Part shown: in pieces, positions 11,497-22,524 of the stretch
How positions within the stretch are numbered: the first letter of the stretch is position 1
How the letters are laid out: each line of letters starts with the position of its first letter
Assembly: GCF_904849725.1 (NCBI RefSeq)
Contig: NC_058524.1
Coordinates: 510,182,263-510,246,262, forward strand
Reading direction: 5' to 3'
DNA length: 64,000 nucleotides
From: Hordeum vulgare subsp. vulgare
Lineage: Eukaryota > Streptophyta > Magnoliopsida > Poales > Poaceae
The notes under the pieces: model-generated
What the model was told of the DNA's origin: nothing
The model's database searches: none
Seen by the model: only the letters and a program-made list of their open reading frames with translations
Position numbers and translations under genes: made by a program

Positions 11497-12319
11497 TGAC
11501 GATAATGGTATGTTATTTCTAGTGTTTTAGTAAAAATTACATATACTTAGCTAAGTTCTCTCCTAAATGACATAATAAGGCTTAGGTAGCTCAAAGATGA
11601 CCTATTCTCCCTAACTTAGGTACTAAATGGCCTATAATTAGCTTAGCTAGATCCAAAATGGCTTAATAAGCATAGTTTGCTCTGGAATGACCTATTTTAC
11701 CCAACTTAGCTCCGAAATGACCTATAGTTAGCTAGGCTTCCACCTAAATGACATAATTAGCTTAGTTAGCTCCAAAATGGTCTATTTAATAAAAATGGCA
11801 TATACTTAGCTAATTATCCTCGAAATTACATAATTAGCTCCAAAATGACATATACTTAGCTGATTATCCTCCAAATTGACATATTTAACCCAAGTTAGCT
11901 CCGAAACGACATATAGTTAGCTAGGCTTCCACCTAACTGACATAATTAGCTTAGTTAGCCCCAAAATGACCTATTTAATAGAAAATGACCTATAGTTAGC
12001 TAAGTTCTCTCCTAAATGACATAATAAGGCTAACTTAGCTCCAAGATGACCTATTCCCCCTAATATAGGTATTAAGTGGCCTATAATTAGCTTAGCTAGA
12101 TCCAAAATGGCTTAATAAACATAGTTTGCTCCAGAATGACACATTTGACCCAATTTAGCTCCGAAATGACCTATAGTTAGCTAGGCTTCCAGCTAAATGC
12201 CATAATTAGCTTAGTTAGCTCCAAAATGGTCTATTTAATAAAACATGACCTATACTTAGCTAATTATCCTCGAAATGACATAATTAGCTCCAAAAAGGCA
12301 TTCTTAGCTAATTTAGCCC

Positions 12320-12600
12320 GAAGAAGGGGACAACAGGAGAAGAAAGAGGAAAAATGAAAAGAAGGAAGAAGAAGAAGAAGAAGAAGAGAAGAAGAAGAAG
12401 AGAAGAAGAAAAAGAAGAAGGAGAAGAAGGAGGAGAAGAAGGAGAAGGAGCTCCTCATTCTCCTTCTTATTCCTCCTTCTTCCTCCTACTTCTCCTTCTT
12501 CTTTTCTTCTTCTTATCCTCTTCCTTATCCTTCTCCTCCTCCTCCTCCTCCTTCTTCTTTTACTTCTTCTTCTCTTCTTGCTTCTTCTCTTTGTCTTCTT
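12320..12600. repeat. Purine/pyrimidine foldback of monomer 1
   Basis: An AAG/GGA-rich arm is followed directly by a CTT/CCT-rich arm. It shares GGGACAACAGGAG and CTCCTCATTCTCC with monomer 4 only. Confidence 0.85.
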
Positions 12601-13314
12601 CTACGTAGCTTAGACTCATCCAACAAAGACTAAATTGGCTAATTATCCTACAAAATGACATAATTCGCTTACTTAGGTGAAAACATCATAAGAACCTTAG
12701 TTAGCTCATTAAAATGACCAATTTAGCTAAAAAATGAAATAATAAGCTCAAAATGGCATAAGAACCTTGGTTAGCTCATGAATATTATATACTTAGCTTG
12801 GCTTCCACCTAAATGATATAATTAGCCAATTTAGCTCCAATATGGCTTAATAAGCATAGTTAGCTCCAAAATGACATATTTAACCCAAGTGAGCTCCGAA
12901 ATGACCTATAGTTAGCTAGGCTTCCACCTAAATGACATAATTAGATTAGTTAGCCCCAAAATGACCTATTTAATAAAAAATGACATATAGTTAGCTAAGT
13001 TCTCTCCTCAATGACATAGTAAGGCTTATGTAGCTCCAACATGACCTATTCCCCCCTAACTTAGGTATTAAATGGCCTATAATTAGCTTAGCTAGATCCA
13101 AAATGGCTTAGTAAGCATAGTTTGCTCGGGAATGACATATTTTACCCAAGTAGCTCCGAAATGATCTATAGTTAGCTAGGCTTCCACCTAAATGACATAA
13201 TTATCTTAGTTAGCTCCAAAAAGGTCTATTTAATAAAACATGACCTATACTTAGCTAATTATCCTCGAAATGACATAATTAGCTCCCAAAAGGCAATCTT
13301 AGCTAATTTAGCCC

Positions 13315-13606
13315 GAAGAAAGGGACAAGAGGAGAAGAAAGAGGAAAAATGAAAAGAAGGAAGAAGAAGAAGAAGAAGAGAAAACGAAGAAGAGAAGAAG
13401 AAGGACAAGAAGAAGGAGAAGAAGGAGGAGAAGAAGGAGAAGGAGTTCCTCCTTCTCCTTCTTCTTCCTCCTTCTTCCTCTTTCTCCTTCTCCTTCTTCT
13501 TTTCTTCTTCTTCCCCTCTTCCTTCTCCTTCTCCTCCTCCTCCTCCTCCTCCTCCTTCTTCTTTTGCTTCTTCTTCTCTTCTTGCTTCTTCTCTTTCTCT
13601 TCTTCT
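13315..13606. repeat. Purine/pyrimidine foldback of monomer 2
   Basis: The purine arm has GAAAACGAAGAAG, and the upstream base string AGGCAATCTTAG is shared with monomer 5 only. The pyrimidine arm ends TTCTACGTAGC, like the other monomers. Confidence 0.85.
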
Positions 13607-14318
13607 ACGTAGCTTAGACTCATCCAACAAAGACTAAATTGGCTAATTATCCTACAAAATGACATAATTAGCTTAGTTAGGTGAAAACATCACAAGAACC
13701 TTGGTTAGCTCAGTAAAATGACCAATTTAGCTAAAAATGAAATAATAAGTTCAAAATGGCATAAGAACCTTGGTTAGCTCATGAATATTATATACTTAGC
13801 TTGGCTTCCACCTAAATGATATAATTAGCCAATTGAGCTCCAATATGGCTTAATAAGGATAGTTAGCTCCAAAATGAGATATTTAACCCAAGTGAGCTCC
13901 AAACGACTTATAGTTAGCTAGGCTTTCACCTAAATGACTTAATTAGCTTAGTTAGATCCAAAATGACCTATTTAATAAAAAAATGACCTATAGTTAGCTA
14001 AATTCTCTCCTAAATGACATAATAAGGCTTAGGTAGCTCCAAGATGACCTATTCCCCATAAATTAGGTATTAAATGGCCTATAATTAGCTTAACTAGATC
14101 CAAAATGGCTTAATAAGCATAGTTTGCTCTGGAATGACAAGTTTTACCCAAGTAGCTCCGAAATGACCTATAGTTAGCTAGGCTTCCACCTAAATGACAT
14201 AATTAGCTTAGTTAGCTCCAAAATGGTCTATTTAATAAAACATGACCTATACTTAGCTAATTATCCTTGAAATGACATAATTATCTCCAAAAAGGCATCG
14301 TTAGCTAATTTAGTCCAA

Positions 14319-14585
14319 AGAATGGGACAAGAGGAGAAGAAAGAGGAAAAATGAAAAGAAGGAAGAAGAAGAAGAAGAGAAGAAGAAGGATAAGAAGAAG
14401 AAGATGAAGGAGGAGAAGAAGGAGAAGGACCTCCTCCTTCTCCTTCTTCTTCTTCCTTCTTCCTCCTTCTCCTTCTACTTCTTCTTTTCTTCTTCTTCTC
14501 CTCTTCCTTCTCCTTCTCCTCCTCCTCCTCCTCCTTCTTCTTTTACTTCTTCTTCTCTTCTTGCTTCTTGTCTTCCTCTTCTTCT
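14319..14585. repeat. Purine/pyrimidine foldback of monomer 3
   Basis: It is preceded by TTTAGTCCAAAGAATGGG, a variant found again only in monomer 6. The arms are slightly shorter than in monomers 1 and 2. Confidence 0.85.
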
Positions 14586-15297
14586 ACGTAGCTTAGACTC
14601 ATCCAACAAAGACTAATTTGGCTAATTATCCTACAAAATGACATAATTAGCTTAGTTAGGTGAAAACATCATAAGAACCTTGGTTAGCTCATTAAAATGA
14701 CCAATTTAGCTGAAAAATGAAATAATAAGCTCAATATGGCATAAGAACCTTGGTTAGCTCATGAATATTATATACTTAGCTTGGCTTCCACCTAAATGAT
14801 ATAATTAGCCAATTGAGCTCCAATATGGCTTAATAAGCATAGTTAGCTCCAAAATGAGATATTTAACCCAAGTGACCTCCGAAACGACTTATAGTTAGCT
14901 AGGCTTTCACCTAAATGACTTAATTAGCTTAGTTAGATCCAAAATGACCTATTTAATAAAAAAATGACCTATAGTTAGCTAAGTTCTCTCCTAAATGGCA
15001 TAATAAGGCTTAGGTAGCTCCAAGATGACCTATTCCCCATAAATTAGGTATTAAATGGCCTATAATTATCTTAACTAGATCCAAAATGGCTTAATAAGCA
15101 TAGTTTGCTCCGGAATGACAAGTTTTACCCAAGTAGCTCCGAAATGACCTATAGTTAGCTAGGCTTCCACCTAAATGACATAATTAGCTTAGTTAGCTCC
15201 AAAATGGTCTATTTAATAAAACATGACCTATACTTAGCTAATTATCCTTGAAATGACATAATTATCTCCAAAAAGGCATTCTTAGCTAATTTAGCCC

Positions 15298-15580
15298 GAA
15301 GAAGGGGACAACAGGAGAAGAAAGAGGAAAAATGAAAAGAAGGAAGAAGAAGAAGAAGAAGAGAAGAAGAAGAAGAGAAGAAGGAAAAGAAGAAGAAGAA
15401 GAAGGAGGAGGAGAAGAAGGAGAAGGAGCTCCTCATTCTCCTTCTTATTCCTCCTTCTTCCTCCTCCTTCTCCTTCTTCTTTTCTTCTTCTTATCCTCTT
15501 CCTTATCCTTCTCCTCCTCCTCCTCCTCCTTCTTCTTTTACTTCTTCTTCTCTTCTTGCTTCTTCTCTTTCTCTTCTTCT
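15298..15580. repeat. Purine/pyrimidine foldback of monomer 4
   Basis: It pairs with monomer 1 by its private variants and lies 2978 bp from it by the anchor. Confidence 0.85.
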
Positions 15581-16292
15581 ACGTAGCTTAGACTCATCCA
15601 ACAAAGACTGAATTGGCTAATTATCCTACAAAATGACATAATTAGCTTACTTAGGTGAAAACATCATAATAACCTTAGTTAGCTCATTAAAATGACCAAT
15701 TTAGCTAAAAAAATGAAATAATAAGCTCAAAATGGCATAAGAACCTTGGTTAGCTCATGAATATTATATACTTAGCTTGGCTTCCACCTAAATGATATAA
15801 TTAGCCAATTTAGCTCCAATATGGCTTAATAAGCATAGTTAGCTCCAAAATGACATATTTAACCCAAGTGAGCTCCGAAATGACCTATAGTTAGCTAGGC
15901 TTCACCTAAATGACATAATTAGATTAGTTATCCCCAAAATGACCTATTTAATAAAAAATGACATATAGTTAGCTAAGTTCTCTCCTCAATGACATAATAA
16001 GGCTTACGTAGCTCCAAGATGACCTATTCCCCCCTAACTTAGGTATTAAATGGCCTGTAATTAGCTTAGCTAGATCCAAAATGGCTTAGTAAGCACAGTT
16101 TGCTCCGGAATGACATATTTTACCCAAGTAGCTCCGAAATGATCTATAGTTAGCTAGGCTTCCACCTAAATGACATAATTATCTTAGTTAGCTCCAAAAA
16201 GGTCTATTTAATAAAACATGACCTATACTTAGCTAATTATCCTCGAAATGACATAATTAGCTCCCAAAAGGCAATCTTAGCTAATTTAGCCC

Positions 16293-16569
16293 GAAGAAAG
16301 GGACAAGAGGAGAAGAAAGAGGAAAAATGAAAACAAGGAAGAAGAAGAAGAAGAAGAGAAAACGAAGAAGAGAAGAAGAAGGACAAGAAGAAGGAGAAGA
16401 AGGAGGAGAAGAAGGAGTTCCTCCTTCTCCTTCTTCTTCCTCCTTCTTCCTCTTTCTCCTTCTCCTTCTTCTTTTCTTCTTCTTCCCCTCTTCCTTCTCC
16501 TTCTCCTCCTCCTCCTTCTTCTTCTTTTGCTTATTCTTCTCTTCTTGCTTCTTCTCTTTCTCTTCTTCT
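16293..16569. repeat. Purine/pyrimidine foldback of monomer 5
   Basis: It pairs with monomer 2, again at 2978 bp. It has lost a few repeat units at the centre (GAAGGAGTTCCTCC without the longer GGAGAAGGAG run). Confidence 0.85.
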
Positions 16570-17287
16570 ACGTAGCTTAGACTCATCCAACAAAGACTAA
16601 ATTGGCTAATTATCCTACAAAATGACATAATTAGCTTAGTTAGGTGAAAACATCATAAGAACCTTGGTTAGCTCAGTAAAATGACCAATTTAGCTAAAAA
16701 TGAAATAATAAGTTCAAAATGGCATAAGAACCTTGGTTAGCTCATGAATATGATATACTTAGCTTGGCTTCCACCTAAATGATATAATTAGCCAATTGAG
16801 CTCCAATATGGCTTAATAAGCATAGTTAGCTCCAAAATGAGATATTTAACCCAAGTGAGCTCCGAAACGACTTATAGTTAGCTAGGCTTTCACCTAAATG
16901 ACTTAATTAGCTCAATTAGATCCAAAATGACCTATTTAATAAAAAAATGACCTATAGTTAGCTAAGTTCTCTCCTAAATGGCATAATAAGGCTTAGGTAG
17001 CTCCAAGATGACCTTATCCCCATAAATTAGGTATTAAATGGCCTATAATTAGCTTAACTAGATCCAAAATGGCTTAATAAGCATAGTTTGCTCCGGAATG
17101 ACAAGTTTTACCCAAGTAGCTCCGAAATGACCTATAGTTAGCTAGGCTTCCACCTAAATGACATAATTAGCTTAGTTAGCTCCAAAATGGTCTATTTAAT
17201 AAAACATGACCTATACGTAGCTAATTATCCTTGAAATGACATAATTATCTCCAAAAAGGCATCCTTAGCTAATTTAGTCCAAACAAT

Positions 17288-17552
17288 GGGACAAGAGGAG
17301 AAGAAAGAGGAAAAATGAAAAGAAGGAAGAAGAAGAAGAAGAGAAGAAGAAGGATAAGAAGAAGAAGAAGAAGGAGGAGAAGAAGGAGAAGGACCTCCTC
17401 CTTCTCCTTCTTCTTCTTCCTTCTTCCTCCTTCTCCTTCTCCTTCTTCTTTTCTTCTTCTTATCCTCTTCCTTCTCCTTCTCCTCCTCCTCCTCCTCCTC
17501 CTTCTTCTTTTACTTCTTCTTCTCTTCTTGCTTCTTGTCTTTCTCTTCTTCT
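17288..17552. repeat. Purine/pyrimidine foldback of monomer 6
   Basis: It pairs with monomer 3 at 2964 bp. Both share GGACCTCCTCCTTCTCC at the turn of the foldback. Confidence 0.85.
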
Positions 17553-18262
17553 ACGTAGCTTAGAATCATCCAACAAAGACTAATTTGGCTAATTATCCTA
17601 CAAAATGACATAATTAGCTTAGTTAGGTGAAAACATCATAAGAACCTTGGTTAGCTCATTAAAATGACCAATTTAGCTGAAAAATGAAATAATAAGCTCA
17701 AAATGGTATAAGAACCTTGGTTAGCTCATGAATATTATATACTTAGCTTGGCTTCCACCTAAATGATATAATTAGCCAATTTAGCTCCAATATGGCTTAA
17801 TAAGCATAGTTAGCTCCAAAATGACATATTTAACCCAAGTGAGCTCCGAAACGACCTATAGTTAGCCAGGCTTCCACCTAAATGACATAATTAGCTTAGT
17901 TAGCTCCAAAATGACCTATTTAATAAAAAATGACCTATAGTTAGCTAAGCTCTCTCCAAAATAACAGAATAAGGCTTACGTAGCTGCAAGATGACATATT
18001 CCCCCGAACTTAGGTATTAAATGGCCTATAATTAGCTTAGCTAGATCCAAAATGGCTTAATAAGCATAGTTTGCTCCGGAATGACATATTTTACCCAAGT
18101 AGCTCCGAAATGACCTATAGTTAGCTAGGCTTCCACCTAAATGACATAATTAGCTTAGTTAGCTCCAAAATGGTCTATTTAGTAAAACATGACCTATACT
18201 TAGCTAATTATCCTCGAAATGACATAATTAGCTCCAAAAAGGCATTCTTAGCTAATTTAGCT

Positions 18263-18554
18263 CGAAGAAGGGGACAAGAGGAGAAGAAAGAGGAAAAATT
18301 AAAAGAAGGAAGAAGAAGAAGAAGAAAAGAAGAAGGAGAACGAGGAAGAAGAATGAGAAGGAGAAGGAGGAGAGAAGCTCCTTCTCCTTCGTCTCCTCCT
18401 TCTTCTCCTTCTTTTCCTTCTTCTTTTCTTCTTCTTCTCCTCTTCCTTCTCCTTCTCCTCCTCCTTCTCCTCCTCCTCCTCCTCCTTCTTCTTTTTTTCT
18501 CCTTCTTCTTCTCTTCTTGCTTCTTCTCTTCCTGCTTCTTCTCTTTCTTCTTCT
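18263..18554. repeat. Purine/pyrimidine foldback of monomer 7, the divergent last copy
   Basis: It has its own variants (GAACGAGGAAGAAG, TCGTCTCC) and ends TTCTACGTAGG instead of GTAGC. The unit after it is also more diverged, so it was not part of the recent trimer duplication. Confidence 0.82.
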
Positions 18555-18945
18555 ACGTAGGTTATTTTCCTCAACAAAGACATACTTAGGTAATTATCCT
18601 CCAAAATGACATAATTAGCATAGTTAGGTAAAAACATCATAAGAACCTTGGTTAGATCATTAAAATGACTAATTTAGCTCCAAAATGACAGAATAAGGTC
18701 AAAATGGATTAGTAATCATAGTTGGCTACAAAATGACATATTTTATCCAAGTTAGCTCTAGAACGACCTATACTTAGCTAAGTTCTCTCCTAAATGACAT
18801 TATAAGGCTATGTAGCTCCAAGATGACCTATTCCACCTAACTTAGCTATTAAATGGCCTATACTTAGCTAATTTCTCTCCGAAATAACCTTTATACTTCT
18901 TCATCCAGTATTATTCTTCTAACTTTTTTATTTGGCATTTTGCAG

Positions 18946-19195
18946 ATTACATTCACTTCACGGGAAGCTTGGATTATATTGATGGAATGCTTGAAGATGA
19001 TTTCTTGTACCATGGCTTGACGGAAGCTTGTATTAAAACTATTGTAGTATATGGATATATATGAAACTTTGTATGCATGTGGATGAAACTGGTGTAATAT
19101 ATGGTTTGGTACGGATGGAACTTGCATAATATGTATGTACTATGGATGAAAGCTATTTTAATATGATTATGAGTACGGAAACAAATTTATTTTTG
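18946..19195 (+). other. Putative last exon and 3' UTR of the second CACTA gene
   Basis: Directly after a pyrimidine-rich stretch ending TTTGCAG (18945), the sequence loses the array motif and becomes AT-rich with TGGATGAAAC and TATATGG phrases, typical of a plant 3' UTR. Short frames only. The exon-like nature is inferred from the acceptor and the change in sequence character. Confidence 0.45.
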
Positions 19196-19200
19196 TCAAA

Positions 19201-19223
19201 TATATATATATATATATATATAT
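19201..19223. repeat. (TA)n microsatellite
   Basis: Twenty-three bases of uninterrupted TA repeat lie between the putative 3' UTR and the right subterminal repeats. Confidence 0.95.
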
Positions 19224-19269
19224 CCTGATTATTGTGAAAAATCTTGGATATAATAAGAAATAAAAAAAA

Positions 19270-19860
19270 GGGGCTGGTTCCCCACTTTGCCGTCTGCCCC
19301 CACATGGCAAAGGGGGGATGGCAGACGGCAAAGAGGGGAGAGAGAGAGGGGCTTGGTTCCCCCCTTTACCGTCTGCCCCCACATGGCAAAGGGGGGATGG
19401 AAGACGGCAAAGAGGGGAGAGAGAGGGGCTTGGTTCCCCCCTTTGTCGTGTGCCCCCACATGGCAAAGGGGGGATGGCGGACGACAAAGAGAGGAGAGAG
19501 AGGGGCTTGGTTCCCCCCTTTGCCCTCTTCCCCCAAGTTGCAAAGGGGGGATGGCCGACGGCAAAGAGGGGAGAGAGAGGGGCTTCGTTCCCCCCTTTGT
19601 CGTCAGCCCCCTCATGGAAAAGGGGGGGGGGCACACGACAAAGAGAGGAGGCCTGCAGTTAACGCATAACGGGGTCGTTGGTGTATCTGCCATCCCATTT
19701 AATTTGTCGTCTGCCCCCTCATGGCAAAGATTCTTTGCCGTCCGCTTTAAAAAGAAGACGACAAGGAACCTCTTCAACGGATTTTGTTTTGCCGTCTACT
19801 GACCAACGACAAATCCTTTGCCTTCAGTGGTTCCCCCCTTTGCCGTCATCCATGGCACAC
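19270..19860 (+). repeat. Right subterminal tandem repeats of the CACTA element
   Basis: Five head-to-tail copies with a period of 77-79 bp start near 19270, 19349, 19426, 19503 and 19580. Each contains TTTGCCGTCTGCCCC and, inverted, GGGGGATGGCAGACGGCAAA, so each copy is itself an inverted repeat. Scattered motifs continue to 19860. Overlapping ORFs in several frames on both strands are artefacts of this repeat. By analogy with En/Spm these are candidate transposase-binding sites. Confidence 0.88.
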
Positions 19861-19888
19861 GGCAAAATTATAAATTCCAGTAGTGTAA

Positions 19889-20574
19889 AGGATCATTCTA
19901 AAACTTGAACTGTGATACGTTGGGGCTACATTAGAACACCTACACCCCCTGAGCAAATTAGAGTTGAACCTAGCATTGATATTATCAAAGATCTCCTGTC
20001 CGACAATGTTGATGGCCATAATATGCAATTCTGTGAAGATGCTGCTAGAATTTCTAAACCACATACTAGAGACAAACATAGGCCTATTGTTGGCACGCCT
20101 GTTGTTTCTGTTAAGATAGGAGATCATTGTTATCATGGTTTATGTGATGTGGGTGCTAGTGTTAGTGCAATACCTCAATGCTTATATGATGAAATCAAAG
20201 ACGAGATTGCACGTGTTGAGATAGAGCCTATTGATGTCACTATTCAGCTTGCCAATAGAGATACTATCTGCCATGTGGGAATTGTTAGGGATGTTGAAGT
20301 CTTGTGTGGTAAAACGAAGTATCCTGCTGATTTCCTCGTTCTTGCTACTACTCAAGATAGCTTTTGTCCAATCATATTTGGCAGACCCTTCCTCAATACC
20401 GTCAATGCTCATATTGACCGTGAGAAGCAAACTGTCACTGTTGGCTTTGAAGGTGTGTCACATGAGTTCAATTTCTCCAAGTTTAGTAGACAACCTCATG
20501 AAAAAAGATTGCCTAGTAAGGATGAAACTATTGCCCTAGCTTCTATTGTCGTGCCTCCTACTGATACTTTATAG
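19889..20574 (+). pseudogene. gag tail and aspartic protease of element B
   Basis: The polyprotein resumes here after the CACTA insertion. The protease cuts the Gag-Pol precursor. Its active site region reads LCDVGASVSAIP (D at 20146), where the common plant form has DTG or DSG followed by A-S; V in second place is unusual and may reduce activity. The ILG-like region (IIFGRPFLNTVNA, 20370-20410) follows at the expected distance. The frame is open from 19912 and ends in TAG at 20572. It stays in the same frame as all of pol downstream, so only the stops interrupt it. It is homologous to Gypsy protease by these motifs and order. Confidence 0.85.
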
Positions 20575-22524
20575 CAATACTTGCTTGAGCATGAAAGTGA
20601 TATGCATATGGATGAAAGGGATTAGATAGATAGAGGTGTCTTAGAACAATATCCTATCCATAAGAATAACTTGCATGTTGAACTGCTTGGGGATCTACCC
20701 CCACCAAAAGGCGATCCTGTGTTCGAGCTTAAACAGTTGCCTGATACTCTTAAGTACGCTTATCTTCATGAAAAAGAGATATATCATGTTATTATCAGTG
20801 CTAGCCTCTCAGAGCATGAAGAAAATAAGTTACTAAAAACTCTGAGGAAGCACCGTGCTGCTATTGGATATACTCTTGATGATCTTAAGGGCATTAGTTC
20901 CACTCTATACCAGCACAAGATTAAAACCGATCCTGATTCCAAATCAGTTGCTGATCATCAACGGAGATTAAATCCTAAGATTAAAGAGGTAGTAAGAAAA
21001 GAAATACTAAAGCTCCTGGAAGCAGGTATTATCTATCCTATTACTCATAGTAATTGGGTGAGTCCGGTGCATTGCGTCCCCAAGAAGGGAGGTATTACCG
21101 TTGTCCCTAATGATAAGGATGAATTGATCCCATAGAGGATTATTACTGGCTATAGGATGGTGATCGATTTTAGGAAATTTAATAAAGCCACTAGGAAAGA
21201 TCATTACCCATTGCCTTTTATCGACCAAATGCTAGGAAGACTATCTAAACACACACACTTCTTCTTTCTAGACGGTTATTCTGGTTTCTCCCAAATACGA
21301 GTTGCACAAGCTGATCAGGAGAAAGCCATTTTCACCTGCCCTTTCGGTACCTTTGCTTATAGACGTATGCCTTTTGGCTTATGTAATGCACCTGCCACTT
21401 TTCAAAGATGTATGATGGCTATATTCTTTGACTTTTGTGAAAAGATTGTTGAGGTTTTCATGGATGACTTCTCCATTTATGGGTCTTGTTTTCATGATTG
21501 CCTCACCAACCTTGATCGGGTCTTGCAGAGATGTAAAGACACCAATCTTGTCTTGAATTGGGAGAAGTGCCACTTTATGGTTATTGAAGGCATCATCTTA
21601 GGACATAAAATTTCTGAAAGAGGTATTGAAGTCGATAAGGCTAAGGTTGATACAATCGAGAAAATGCCATACCCCACAAATATCAAAGGTATAAGAAGTT
21701 TCCTTGGTCATGCTGGTTTCTATAGAAGGTTCATTAAAGACTTCTCTAAGATTTCTAGGCCTCTTACCAATCTCTTGCAAAAGGATATACCTTTTGTTTT
21801 TGATGATGATTGTGAGGAAGCCTTCGAAATACTTAAGTAGGCTTTGATAACTGCACCTATTGTTCAACCACCTGATTGGAGCTTACCTTTTGAAATCATG
21901 TGTCATGCTAGTGATTATGCTGTTGGTGCTGTCCTAGGTCAAAGAGTTGATAATAAGTTGAATGTTATTCACTATGCTAGTAAAACTCTAGACAGTGCCC
22001 AAAAGAACTATGCTACTACGGAAAAGGAACTTTTAGTAGTCGTGTTTGCATGTGAAAAGTTCATGTCTTACATAGTTGATTCCAAAGTCACTATTCACAC
22101 TGATCATGCTGCTATTAAGTACCTCATGGAGAAGAAAGACGCTAAACCTAGACTTATCAGATGTGTTCTCTTGCTAGAAGAATTTGATTTGCACGTTGTC
22201 GACAGGAAGGGTGTTGATAACCCCGTAGCAGATAACTTGTCTAGGTTGGAGAATGTTCTTGATGACCCACAACCTATTCATGATAGCTTTCCTAATGAGC
22301 AACTGAATGTCATCAATACTTCACGTAGGGCACCGTGGTATGCTGATTATGCAAACTATATCGTTGCCAAATATATACCACCTAGTTTCACATATCAACA
22401 AAAGAAGAAATTCTTCTTTGACTTGAGACATTACTTCTCGGATGATCCTCACCTTTATAAGGAAGGAGTAGATGGTGTTATTAGACGTTGTGTACCTGAA
22501 CATGAACAGGGACAGATCCTATAG
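20575..22524 (+). pseudogene. Reverse transcriptase and RNase H of element B
   Basis: This copies the element's RNA into DNA and removes the RNA strand. Motifs run in order: NWVSPVHCVPKKGG (21052), YRMVIDFRKFNKAT (21151), HYPLPFIDQML (21205), FLDGYSGFSQI (21268), FGLCNAPATFQR (21370), then the catalytic FMDD at 21457-21468, and LGHAGFYRRFIKDF (21700). RNase H begins near 21844 with the catalytic series D ([10 protein letters not shown]), E (TEKELL) and D ([10 protein letters not shown]). In-frame stops are all TAG: 20623, 21133, 21838 and 22522; 21133 replaces a residue just before the conserved YRMVIDF motif. FMDD and the sequence around it favour the Athila branch. Confidence 0.93.

Larger units (their letters stand above)
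11507..18945 (+). repeat. 7.4 kb intron-like tandem array of about 990 bp monomers in a trimer arrangement
   Basis: A short degenerate unit around AAATGACCTATAGTTAGCT is repeated throughout, in blocks that form monomers of about 990 bp. Using CTAATTTAG before each purine foldback as the anchor, monomers fall at 12308, 13303, 14305, 15286, 16281, 17269 and 18252 (spacings 995, 1002, 981, 995, 988, 983). Monomers 1 and 4, 2 and 5, and 3 and 6 share private variants, so a three-monomer block of about 2.97 kb was duplicated. A splice donor near 11507 and an acceptor (TTTGCAG) ending at 18945 suggest the array lies in one intron. There is no protein-coding content; long ORFs here come from AAG/CTT repeats. 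Confidence 0.88.
2726..19885 (+). mobile_element. CACTA (En/Spm) DNA transposon C, inserted in gag of element B
   Basis: The termini are CACTAGTGGAATTC (2726-2739) and, inverted, CACTACTGGAATTT (19872-19885). The three-base target duplication TAA lies at 2723-2725 and 19886-19888, as expected for this superfamily. Both ends carry repeated TTTGCCGTC-type motifs. Two transposase genes on the plus strand (5117 to about 8760 and 8960-11496) match the usual TNP2-type plus second-gene layout. Both are broken by stops, so the copy is non-autonomous, although the ends look usable. The remaining bulk is a 7.4 kb repeat array in what appears to be a single intron. The element is unusually long at 17,160 bp. 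Family names such as Jorge or Caspar cannot be assigned from sight. Confidence 0.94.

Noticed and set aside
12264..18640. ORFs of 60-140 codons made of poly-Lys/Glu/Arg or poly-Ser/Phe/Leu
   Set aside because: They lie in the AAG/CTT foldbacks of the array, on both strands and in several frames, repeated in each monomer.
19270..19660. CRISPR-like regular array
   Set aside because: The units are direct tandem copies without unique spacers, and the sequence is clearly from a plant nuclear genome.
19167..19802. Five overlapping ORFs of up to 182 codons on both strands
   Set aside because: All arise from the 78 bp subterminal repeat, whose length and lack of stops keep frames open.
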